From Vibrio sp. UBA2441 (GTDB lineage Bacteria > Pseudomonadota > Gammaproteobacteria > Enterobacterales > Vibrionaceae), in assembly GCA_002342685.1 (NCBI GenBank), contig DDQN01000031.1:131346-171647 (forward strand): 40,302 nt of DNA, given 5' to 3'. Position 1 is the stretch's first letter. Each line of letters begins with the position of its first letter. The translations under genes were made by a program, and so were the position numbers. The notes under the pieces were generated by a model. The model was not told where the DNA came from. It saw only the letters and a list, made by a program, of their open reading frames with translations, and made no database searches. Shown here piece by piece: positions 16,914 through 24,274 of the stretch.

Positions 16914-17509
16914 GTCTTACACCTGAATATAATCTGCAACTACTGTGAGTTTCATTCACGATGAATCACACACAGCAAAAATTCTGTTCTAAACGAACAG
17001 TTAATTGGTTAGCCGGGCTAACTATAATGAACAGCTATATCAAGGTTCAGTAATAATACTGCAATTTGGAAGAACGAAGCTGATTTTGAAAAGTGGTTTA
17101 GATAAAAACATTGTTGGGTTTCCTTTAACAGTATCCCGTCTACTGGCAAATAAGGGTTTACCAGTACCTACCCTACGAATTAACACCAGCTTTAATGGCT
17201 AATTCGAGTATCCCCCAGAATTCAGTCGTATCCGAGATTGCGCGGGATTCTACCCATTTCTATTCAACCGATCAATACATCTGTGCAAACTCTCTAAAAA
17301 AGGACTCATGCGACAATTCGTTACATCGTACTAAGAGATTGATCACATTAATTATTTTCGTTTACGAACATTCCACCATAAAAGTCATTTAAAACTAAAG
17401 TTTCGATTATCATCAGCCGAATAGTGATGAGCTTCATAATAAAAATTTCGTATACGTTTTATTATGTTCATTTCGAAAATCAACAATAACGTACAAATAA
17501 TGACATATT
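16914..17509. promoter_or_regulatory. Divergent intergenic region, norspermidine operon and chemoreceptor
   Basis: About 600 bp without a convincing gene; several short open frames lack ribosome sites and look random. Two clear dyads lie 70-110 bp upstream of the aminotransferase gene: 16984-17000 (CTGTTC, five bases, GAACAG) and 17008-17022 (GTTAGCC G GGCTAAC). They are the best candidates for operators of the norspermidine operon. I did not find further structure near the chemoreceptor start. Confidence 0.45.
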
Positions 17510-19252
17510 ATGAAAAATATTTCTTTTAAGGCTAAAGTACTGGCCCTCGTCGTGGCTATTATTTCAATTTCAGTTCTCACGTCATACCTTAGTGTCAACT
17601 ATTACATCAGTAGCTACATTTCGGAAAATGATACTACCAATATTCGCTCACAACTCTCCCTTGTAAGAAACAAATTAGTCAGTGATATTGATAACAATGT
17701 AAAGCTGGCAAAAAGTTCTAATTTCAGCATTATGGAAGTAAGAAACACATTGGAAGCCACTGGATTTTCAAGAATCGTGAAAATTTCGTATGACTTGGTT
17801 TTCGATGAAAACGGTGGTATCGATGATAAAGGCGAGGTGGCTAAGTACCTTGACCAATTAAAGCAAGCTAACGGGCAAGTCGTCATTAGTGACATCTTTT
17901 TTAAAGACGATACTCCCATGCTCAATATTGTCGTACCCCGAAAAGGAGATGGCGGTGATATCTTCTTCTTAGACCTAAGCAGTATTCAACAAACGCTTGA
18001 AGCCTCTTCGGTAGAGGGAAGCTACATCGAGTTGTCGGACTCAGCGACAAACGTACTTTATTCCAACAAACAAGATGGTGATTTAATCCCTGTTCCCAGC
18101 AGTTTTGATGTTGGTGGCAAACAATGGCAGCTTAACGGATATATCGACAAAGGCTATATTCAATCAAATACTGATCGTTTAAATGGTGCCATTACTATCG
18201 CCTTACTTATCGCAGCTGCGATAATTATTCCATTAAGCATCGTTTTGATTAATATAGCATTTAGGCCGATTGTCTCTTTGCGAGAGGTAATTACCGACCT
18301 TGCAAACGGCAGTGGCGACCTAACTCACCGACTCAATGTAGAAACAAAAGATGACTTAGGCAAAATCGCCGATGGTATCAATAAATTCATCGAAAACCTG
18401 CAACATATGATGCTGGAAGTCTCTTCATCGAGTAAACAGATCAGCGATGAGATTTCATTGCTTGAAGGCCAGGCAGACTCCAATCAAAACCTTCTTAAAG
18501 CACATAGTGCTGAAATGGAAATGGCGGTTACTTCGATCACCGAAATGAGCTCGACCGCAGACTCTGTTGCTGAAAGTGCAGCAACAGCTGCGAAACAAAC
18601 TCAGGCAACCAATAGCGAAGCAGAACAATCTAAGGTCGTTGTACAGCAAGCCGTTGACAACGTAACCGCATTGGTGGATGAGGTTGAACATACCTCAGAA
18701 ACCATTCTTTCCATGACAAGAGATACTGAGCAAATCGCCGTGGTTCTTGATGTCATCGGCGAGATAGCGGAACAAACCAATTTGCTGGCGCTGAATGCTG
18801 CAATTGAAGCCGCACGTGCTGGTGAACAAGGCCGTGGGTTTGCGGTAGTCGCTGATGAAGTGAGAGCACTGGCAGGACGTACTCGTCAGAGCACCTCAGA
18901 AATCAGTGAAATGTTAGCCAAACTACGTGTCGGATCAGAAGCTGTTGTTACTAGCATGGAATCGACTAAAACTAGCTGCCAGCAAACCGCAGAAACGACA
19001 TCACATGTCATGAACTCGTTGGATCTTATGAGTGATTCCGTGGTTGAAATCAATGACCTTGCCGCTCAAATAGCTACTTCTGCTGAAGAGCAAAGTTCGG
19101 TAACAGAAGAGATTAACCGCAATATGACTGCGATTCAGGGCATGATAGAAACACTAAATACAAACGGAAATGAAACCGCACGAAGCACCCATCAGTTAAC
19201 CGGAACCAATGGGCAACTCGTCGGCATTGTTGATAAGTTTAAGCTTAGCTAA
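17510..19252 (+). CDS. Methyl-accepting chemotaxis protein
   Basis: A 580-residue transmembrane chemoreceptor. TM1 is about residues 9-30, then a periplasmic sensor region (about 31-220, not a fold I can name with certainty), TM2 about 224-248, a HAMP segment (AFRPIVSLREVITDLANG onward) and the cytoplasmic signalling domain. The hairpin tip that contacts CheA/CheW is EIAEQTNLLALNAAIEAARA followed by GRGFAVVADEVRALA. There is no C-terminal CheR-binding pentapeptide. The ligand is unknown; the divergent norspermidine operon is only a neighbour. The ATG at 17510 has a weak ribosome site. A strong terminator follows. Confidence 0.95.
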   Translation: MKNISFKAKVLALVVAIISISVLTSYLSVNYYISSYISENDTTNIRSQLSLVRNKLVSDIDNNVKLAKSSNFSIMEVRNTLEATGFSRIVKISYDLVFDENGGIDDKGEVAKYLDQLKQANGQVVISDIFFKDDTPMLNIVVPRKGDGGDIFFLDLSSIQQTLEASSVEGSYIELSDSATNVLYSNKQDGDLIPVPSSFDVGGKQWQLNGYIDKGYIQSNTDRLNGAITIALLIAAAIIIPLSIVLINIAFRPIVSLREVITDLANGSGDLTHRLNVETKDDLGKIADGINKFIENLQHMMLEVSSSSKQISDEISLLEGQADSNQNLLKAHSAEMEMAVTSITEMSSTADSVAESAATAAKQTQATNSEAEQSKVVVQQAVDNVTALVDEVEHTSETILSMTRDTEQIAVVLDVIGEIAEQTNLLALNAAIEAARAGEQGRGFAVVADEVRALAGRTRQSTSEISEMLAKLRVGSEAVVTSMESTKTSCQQTAETTSHVMNSLDLMSDSVVEINDLAAQIATSAEEQSSVTEEINRNMTAIQGMIETLNTNGNETARSTHQLTGTNGQLVGIVDKFKLS

Positions 19253-19270
19253 CAGCTAATGAGCAATAAG

Positions 19271-19310
19271 AAAACGCACTGACCCGTTATATGGTCAGTG
19301 CGTTTTTTTT
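19271..19310. terminator. Bidirectional intrinsic terminator
   Basis: A stem of at least 10 bp, CGCACTGACC / GGTCAGTGCG (19275-19284 with 19293-19302), is flanked by AAAA on the left and eight T on the right. It serves the chemoreceptor (+) and probably also the convergent lipoprotein gene (-). Confidence 0.93.
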
Positions 19311-20274
19311 ATGGGAAGTCAATATCAACCACATCTTGACCTGATGCAACGGTTACCGCATGAACCGTTCCTGGATCTGGATTTGGAATAACAATACCAC
19401 TGTCATACTCTATTGAGTCATCGCCACCCGCATTACAGGCGAACACAAGGGTATATGTGGCAGGGGCTAAAAACCCAAACAGATAAGTTCCATCAACATT
19501 TACAGCAACCGAAGCGGTCGGTTCTACCGAATTATCAGGTAAAGGACCACTCGAAAATTCAATGTCTGTCGTATCCACAAGGTCAATGAGATTAGCTACA
19601 TTAGCCGTCTGATCCCCAGGGTACAAATAAACAAAATTACTATTCGCATCACTCAAGGCACATCCATCACCAGCTACGTCAGTAAATAAATTCGTATCTA
19701 CCACTCCTGCAATTGATCCAGCGTCCTGATTATCCAAGATAGTCACACCATGAGGTTTTAAAATATAGCCATTATCTGAACCTTGATTTCCCCGCATCAC
19801 CAGAGACATTCTCAAGTCAAATTCTATCGTAAACGCCTGAGTGGCATCACTGGTTACCGTAAACCCACCTAGTTTCAATTTATTACTTGGTTGCTTCAAC
19901 GGCTGATGACCAGAATCATCAACCACGACATTCACACCTGACTCTTCAGTAACGTGTAATATCAAATTATTATATTCACCCACTGGAACAACACCGTTAC
20001 TTACTATTAAGGCTGAATCCGCACCCTGATAGTCCAGTAAATTAATCCGCATATAACCATCTGAACCAATGATCGATAAGAAAGTCGAATCTCCACTTTG
20101 ATTCACCAGTTCTATCTCTTCTATACCGACATAAACAGCTAACGCACTATCAACTGGCGCATCTGAAACAGAAAACGACACTTTACTGGTCTTTACGCCG
20201 CTACTGCCTTCACCACCGCACGACACAAGTACAAAAGAACAGATTAAAAGAAAAATAGTTTTTAGATTATCCAT
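19309..20274 (-). CDS. DUF4382-type lipoprotein
   Basis: A 321-residue predicted lipoprotein: signal peptide with lipobox LVSCGG (Cys19), then a DUF4382-like domain beginning VSFSVSDAPVDSALAVYVGIEEIEL, which continues through about residue 180, and a C-terminal beta-rich region resembling carboxypeptidase-regulatory/Cna-B-like folds (SIAGVVDTNL; VNVDGTYLFGFLAPATYTLVF). Such proteins are common, and of unknown function, in marine gammaproteobacteria and Bacteroidetes. The start at 20274 is preceded by AGGAG; a 20-bp perfect palindrome (20287-20306) abuts this ribosome site. A terminator separates it from the rhodanese gene upstream, so it is probably its own unit. Confidence 0.82.
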   Translation of the reverse strand: MDNLKTIFLLICSFVLVSCGGEGSSGVKTSKVSFSVSDAPVDSALAVYVGIEEIELVNQSGDSTFLSIIGSDGYMRINLLDYQGADSALIVSNGVVPVGEYNNLILHVTEESGVNVVVDDSGHQPLKQPSNKLKLGGFTVTSDATQAFTIEFDLRMSLVMRGNQGSDNGYILKPHGVTILDNQDAGSIAGVVDTNLFTDVAGDGCALSDANSNFVYLYPGDQTANVANLIDLVDTTDIEFSSGPLPDNSVEPTASVAVNVDGTYLFGFLAPATYTLVFACNAGGDDSIEYDSGIVIPNPDPGTVHAVTVASGQDVVDIDFP

Positions 20275-20286
20275 AACCCTGACTCC

Positions 20287-20306
20287 TATTAATACATGTA
20301 TTAATA
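20287..20306. promoter_or_regulatory. 20-bp perfect palindrome before the lipoprotein gene
   Basis: TATTAATACA and its exact reverse complement TGTATTAATA, without spacer. It lies directly 5' of the AGGAG ribosome site of the lipoprotein gene. A 20-bp uninterrupted dyad at this position suggests an operator for a dimeric repressor, or an RNA hairpin controlling translation. Confidence 0.55.
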
Positions 20307-20341
20307 ATAGCTAATAAAACCACTTTTACCGTGCTTGATAC

Positions 20342-20369
20342 AAAAAAAGCCTGCTTCAATAAGCAGGCT
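20342..20369 (-). terminator. Intrinsic terminator after the rhodanese gene
   Basis: A 9-bp stem AGCCTGCTT / AAGCAGGCT (20348-20356 with 20361-20369, loop CAAT), followed on the minus strand by a T tract (A run 20342-20348). It closes the minus-strand respiratory operon. Confidence 0.92.
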
Positions 20370-20396
20370 AAAAGGCTAGGTTAACAACACTACAAA

Positions 20397-21692
20397 CTAC
20401 AACAATTGAATACCATTGTCCTTGGTAACACCGTCAAAGCTATCATTGAGAAACTTAACGTTAGTAAACCCTTTTTTACTTAACAAGGTATATCCTAGCG
20501 AAGCGCGAGCACCAGCGGCACAGTGTAAAATGACAGTACCCTCTTTTGGCACTTTAGTCAGGTTCTGGTCTAGTTGATCCAGAGGAATATTGATTGAATT
20601 TTTCAACTTACCGTGGGTCACTTCATCAGGATTACGCACGTCAATGATGGTTCCACCGCCATTTTTTGCGATTCTGACAAATTCTTCAATTTCTACAGCG
20701 CCTTTAACTGGTTTCTTCACATAGTTTAGTGCCGTTGAGATATCACCTTTTTCAACAGGCAGCTTAGCGGTAATCCACTCATCCATTCCGCCATCTAAGA
20801 TTGCCGCATTGCTGAATTTCCAGAAAGACAGAACCTCATAAGCTTCAATCGCTTCATCGGAATCAGAACTATCCGCAATAATCGCGATGGGCGCTTTCTT
20901 GTCGCGAAGGTCAAAAATGGTTCGCTTACCAGTGGCTAGCTTTTCTTTGTTCCACTTAGCATGCATTTCCGTCAGTTTACCCGCAGGAAGATGAACAGCC
21001 CCTTTAATAAAGGTGACAGGGTTTTCACGAACATCCAAAATAATATGGTTAATATCTAGGTTTTTCTTTAACCAATCACTATTAACGTGTGAAGGGTAGA
21101 CTTCTTCTTTCCATGCTGGAAAGCCTTCAACATACGCCTTAACATTGGTATAGCCATTCGCTTTAGCAATTTTCAGTGCATTAGGGCTCAACGGGCAGGT
21201 GACACCACCACAATAGAACACAACCAATGCGTCTTTATCCTTTGGAAGCCAGTTCAGGTTTGCTTTTAGCTTGTCCGTTGGCGTTGCTTTTGAGGTCGGG
21301 ATATGACCAATATTATATTTCCCTACCGGACGTGCATCTCCAATAAATACCGCAGCGCCCTCTTCCACCATCTCTGATAAGGTATCGGTATCAATAACTT
21401 GGTCGGCTGGTAACTTGACTAATATGCGCTTTATTTTTGTCGCGATATTGTCATCATTTAACGTCGCTTTAAACTTGGTATTAACGGTTAAATCTTTGAA
21501 TGATTCAGCCGCTTCTAACTGGGTATCCTCGGTATACTTAATAACCTGAACAACTTTAGTTTTAGGATTTAAGTACTGAATAACCTTAGACGAATGAATT
21601 ATGGACTGTATCTTGCCTGTTACTTCCGCTGCTGAAGCTGATAGAGGCACAGCTAATAGCAGTGATATTATAAGGGCTGATTTTTTGAACAT
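20397..21692 (-). CDS. Periplasmic protein with three rhodanese domains
   Basis: A 431-residue exported protein (signal peptide about 1-22, LLLAVPLSASAA). After a small beta-rich N-terminal part (about 23-95) there are three rhodanese-like domains: about 100-198, with active-loop Cys161 and Cys166 (FYCGGVTCPLSP); about 205-310, with no cysteine in the loop position (IIADSSDSDEA); and about 330-431, with Cys391 (LHCAAGARASLG). Rhodaneses carry sulfane sulfur as a persulfide. Being the last gene of a unit headed by an octaheme cytochrome of the tetrathionate reductase family, it may handle sulfur released or consumed in the periplasm; that is inference. The middle domain is probably structural. 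Confidence 0.88.
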   Translation of the reverse strand: MFKKSALIISLLLAVPLSASAAEVTGKIQSIIHSSKVIQYLNPKTKVVQVIKYTEDTQLEAAESFKDLTVNTKFKATLNDDNIATKIKRILVKLPADQVIDTDTLSEMVEEGAAVFIGDARPVGKYNIGHIPTSKATPTDKLKANLNWLPKDKDALVVFYCGGVTCPLSPNALKIAKANGYTNVKAYVEGFPAWKEEVYPSHVNSDWLKKNLDINHIILDVRENPVTFIKGAVHLPAGKLTEMHAKWNKEKLATGKRTIFDLRDKKAPIAIIADSSDSDEAIEAYEVLSFWKFSNAAILDGGMDEWITAKLPVEKGDISTALNYVKKPVKGAVEIEEFVRIAKNGGGTIIDVRNPDEVTHGKLKNSINIPLDQLDQNLTKVPKEGTVILHCAAGARASLGYTLLSKKGFTNVKFLNDSFDGVTKDNGIQLL

Positions 21693-21828
21693 AGGTTCCT
21701 CCTGCTTTTACTCTACACAATGCTGGTCTCTCGTTTACTTATGACCAACACTGGTAGAGCAAAATAGTTCACTATCACTGTGAAATAAGGTGTTGAATAC
21801 CGATGGGCGCGCATCCAACACGGATTAG

Positions 21829-23202
21829 TTAAAATTTATAACGGAGCAATAATCTTAAGTCATTAGCTTCTTTAACCGGATTCATACCAAAGCCTTGAGC
21901 TTGAGCCATGGTCATCGGTGCCGAAGCGCTACCAAAGAAGCCATTGCTTCCGGTATAGTCATACTCAATATGGGTATAACGAACCTGAGCCACCCATACA
22001 TCATCAATGATCGGCAAGTTATAATAGACTTCAAACGCATCACCACGAGCCGCTAATTTAGAACCAATGACGGTATCTTCACCATAAGTGAATGAACGCC
22101 AGTATTTCGAGCCATGGTTATACTCAACACCAAATGAATCGTCATCCATAAAGCCTGGGAAATTAACACCTAACCAATACGAATAGCCTGTTTCTTTGTC
22201 TGTAGACCCAAGCATCGCCATATCGTTTGCAGGATCGGTTTGAGATACTGAGTAAGAGGCAAATACACGAGTATTGTCTAAGAAGTCATTGATAAGTTCT
22301 CCGATGCCATTTACTTCAAATGAAACCGTTGCATTATTCAAATCACCAAAATCATGGAATTGAAAGTTACCCATCATTGCTTCTTGCGCATCATAACCGA
22401 TGAGATTTTGGGCGTTATACACCATGGCCTTCACATCATACTGGCCATTATTAAATGGTGTAAAAATGAACCCGAGAAAATCAATATCATCTGTAGCAGA
22501 GTCATCTACGGCATAATCTGTACCAGTCATAGTAAAGCGCGTTGTTGTATTGGTTAAACCTCGTCCTGCACACAATTTAACTGCTGCACCATCAATTCCG
22601 GTCACTTTATCTAACTTGGTATTCAGGCTTAAGCCATCAAACTCTACATTAATAGAATGACCTAACGGAGACTGAGCAGCGTCAAATCCCTCTCTACGAT
22701 TCACCAAAAAACCATCGTTAGAAGGCCGACGTCCCATACTGAATGACCATGGCACATCATCAATACCAACAAACTCTTCACCCAAATAAAGGAAATAAGC
22801 TTGCCTGACTTTTAGTGTATTATCCGTCGAATTTTCGTTCACAACCCAATCAAAATCTGCATAGCCAACGTCAGCAAAACTTTCACCAAAGACCTTGTTG
22901 TATGACAACTGCCCAATAAAGGAGATGTTGTCATCATACTTGTAACCCATGTTAATCCAGAGGCGGTTAGTCAATAGGTCATCATTTTTCGCCTTAGAAC
23001 CATCCGCCATTGTGTATTCGATTGAATCCATAGTGACACGATAGTCCACACCAAATTTTAGGTTCTGCCCAGCATTATCAATTTTCATCTCGCGTATCTG
23101 AGATTTAAGTTCATCAATTTGAGCCTGAAGCTCTTCAGCTGCATTTACGGTTGGTGCGAGGGCCATCATAATAGCCGCAGATAACGGTAATAATTTATTC
23201 AT
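21829..23202 (-). CDS. Outer-membrane porin-like protein (DUF3373-like)
   Basis: A 457-residue protein with a signal peptide (MNKLLPLSAAIMMALAPTVNA), a short coiled coil (about 22-45, EELQAQIDELKSQIREMKID) and a long region of alternating aromatic/polar beta strands ending in LRLLLRYKF, the terminal aromatic signature of outer-membrane barrels. It resembles the DUF3373 group of porin-like proteins; I am moderately sure of this name. The frame is open to an ATG at 23238, but only the start at 23202 gives a signal peptide and has a ribosome site (AAGAGAT). In an operon with a multihaem cytochrome and a rhodanese it could admit a sulfur oxyanion or similar substrate. A weak inverted repeat at 21791-21822 follows the gene. 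Confidence 0.82.
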   Translation of the reverse strand: MNKLLPLSAAIMMALAPTVNAAEELQAQIDELKSQIREMKIDNAGQNLKFGVDYRVTMDSIEYTMADGSKAKNDDLLTNRLWINMGYKYDDNISFIGQLSYNKVFGESFADVGYADFDWVVNENSTDNTLKVRQAYFLYLGEEFVGIDDVPWSFSMGRRPSNDGFLVNRREGFDAAQSPLGHSINVEFDGLSLNTKLDKVTGIDGAAVKLCAGRGLTNTTTRFTMTGTDYAVDDSATDDIDFLGFIFTPFNNGQYDVKAMVYNAQNLIGYDAQEAMMGNFQFHDFGDLNNATVSFEVNGIGELINDFLDNTRVFASYSVSQTDPANDMAMLGSTDKETGYSYWLGVNFPGFMDDDSFGVEYNHGSKYWRSFTYGEDTVIGSKLAARGDAFEVYYNLPIIDDVWVAQVRYTHIEYDYTGSNGFFGSASAPMTMAQAQGFGMNPVKEANDLRLLLRYKF

Positions 23203-23297
23203 AATATTATCTCTTTTTGTTATTGGGGCCTTCGGCATTTTTTTAATTACCGCCCACTGCGGAGATGATAAAGACCCAATATATTAAAAATTATCAA

Positions 23298-23624
23298 CTA
23301 GTTACAACTTGGAAGCTCTCCACTATCCGCTGCATATTTCACCGCAAAATCTTTTATGTGAGGGGCAACTTTTTGAAAGTCTTCACTGGCCAAAAACTCA
23401 GCGGCATCAGGATGCTTTTTGCTGTAAGTTTTGATGAATTTTTTTGCGTCTTTTTTGAAATAACGCTTCCATTCCACTTTGAGGTGCTGCGCTGCAAAAT
23501 CTTGACCGTTATATTCAAAATGAGGTCGTAAGTACTTCAGGTAGTACTGCTGCCCTTTCGACGCGTCCGCAAGCGAGGCAAAGGAAACCATCGCAACCAT
23601 TAAACCCAAGATTAGTTTTTTCAT
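23298..23624 (-). CDS. Small exported protein of unknown function
   Basis: A 108-residue secreted protein: signal peptide MKKLILGLMVAMVSFASLADA, then an 87-residue basic helical domain with the motif KGQQYYLKYLRPHF near the mature N terminus and a single cysteine near the C terminus (ELPSCN). The KGxxYY start is reminiscent of small c-type cytochromes, but there is no CXXCH. The ATG at 23624 with AGAGGTAACTACG before it is preferred over an upstream in-frame ATG at 23672, which would overlap the cytochrome b gene. It sits 37 bp after the cytochrome b gene and 95 bp before the porin gene, so it should serve the same respiratory module. I cannot name its family. Confidence 0.8.
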   Translation of the reverse strand: MKKLILGLMVAMVSFASLADASKGQQYYLKYLRPHFEYNGQDFAAQHLKVEWKRYFKKDAKKFIKTYSKKHPDAAEFLASEDFQKVAPHIKDFAVKYAADSGELPSCN

Positions 23625-23661
23625 CGTAGTTACCTCTTTTCTAACAAAATGTTTAAGTTGT

Positions 23662-24261
23662 TTATTCATCAATTGTTTCTTTACCCGTGATCATCGCTTT
23701 CAAATGACTTGATAACTTAGCGCCAAGCGTAATCAGGTATAAGTGAACGATTAGAAATGCAATGACGGTATATGCACAGAATGTGTGAATCATGGCGACC
23801 AAACCGATATTATCGATATAACCAGCGGCTCTTAATTCAGGGAAAAAGAAGAATATAAGTCCGGTAATTATCTGTATCGGTACCAAGCCAAAGAGCAGCC
23901 CCAGATAAGCAATACGTTGTAACGGATTGAACTTGCTTTCAGGCGACATATGATGAGGGTGCTGTGCACCAACAAATACACCGTACAAATAGTATCTAAG
24001 GACCCCATCAATGCCTTTGGTGTCAGGTACAAATTGCTTCCATTCACCCGTGGTGAACACCCAAGTGAATATCAATACAACTAATGCCCCCCAGATAAAG
24101 CCTGCCCAGTGATGGAACTCTGAACTTTGTCCAAAACCAAACACCTCAATGAGACCATGCATTTCTATGCCCGACACAATTAACAGAAGAACTAATACGG
24201 CCTGCGCCCAATGCCAGAAGCGCTCAAAGCGTTTGAAGATTACCATTGTCTTTTTCATCAT
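23662..24261 (-). CDS. Membrane cytochrome b (cytochrome b561 / FdhI-like)
   Basis: A 199-residue integral membrane protein with four main hydrophobic spans (about 16-33, 50-72, 118-140, 154-180). The histidines that would ligate two b-type haems are in FERFWHWAQ, EFHHWAGF and IHTFCAYTVIAFLIVHLYLI, the pattern of the cytochrome b subunits of formate dehydrogenase or Ni-Fe hydrogenase. It probably links the quinone pool to the octaheme cytochrome encoded 13 bp upstream. The two-Met start (24261/24258) makes no functional difference. It is the second gene of the operon. Confidence 0.9.
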   Translation of the reverse strand: MMKKTMVIFKRFERFWHWAQAVLVLLLIVSGIEMHGLIEVFGFGQSSEFHHWAGFIWGALVVLIFTWVFTTGEWKQFVPDTKGIDGVLRYYLYGVFVGAQHPHHMSPESKFNPLQRIAYLGLLFGLVPIQIITGLIFFFFPELRAAGYIDNIGLVAMIHTFCAYTVIAFLIVHLYLITLGAKLSSHLKAMITGKETIDE

Positions 24262-24274
24262 CTATTCCTTCACG

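Noticed and set aside
17005..17392. Two short open frames upstream of the chemoreceptor
   Set aside because: No ribosome sites, overlapping ends and random-looking composition; treated as intergenic.
22354..22557. Plus-strand open frame inside the porin-like gene
   Set aside because: Shadow of a well-supported gene on the other strand.
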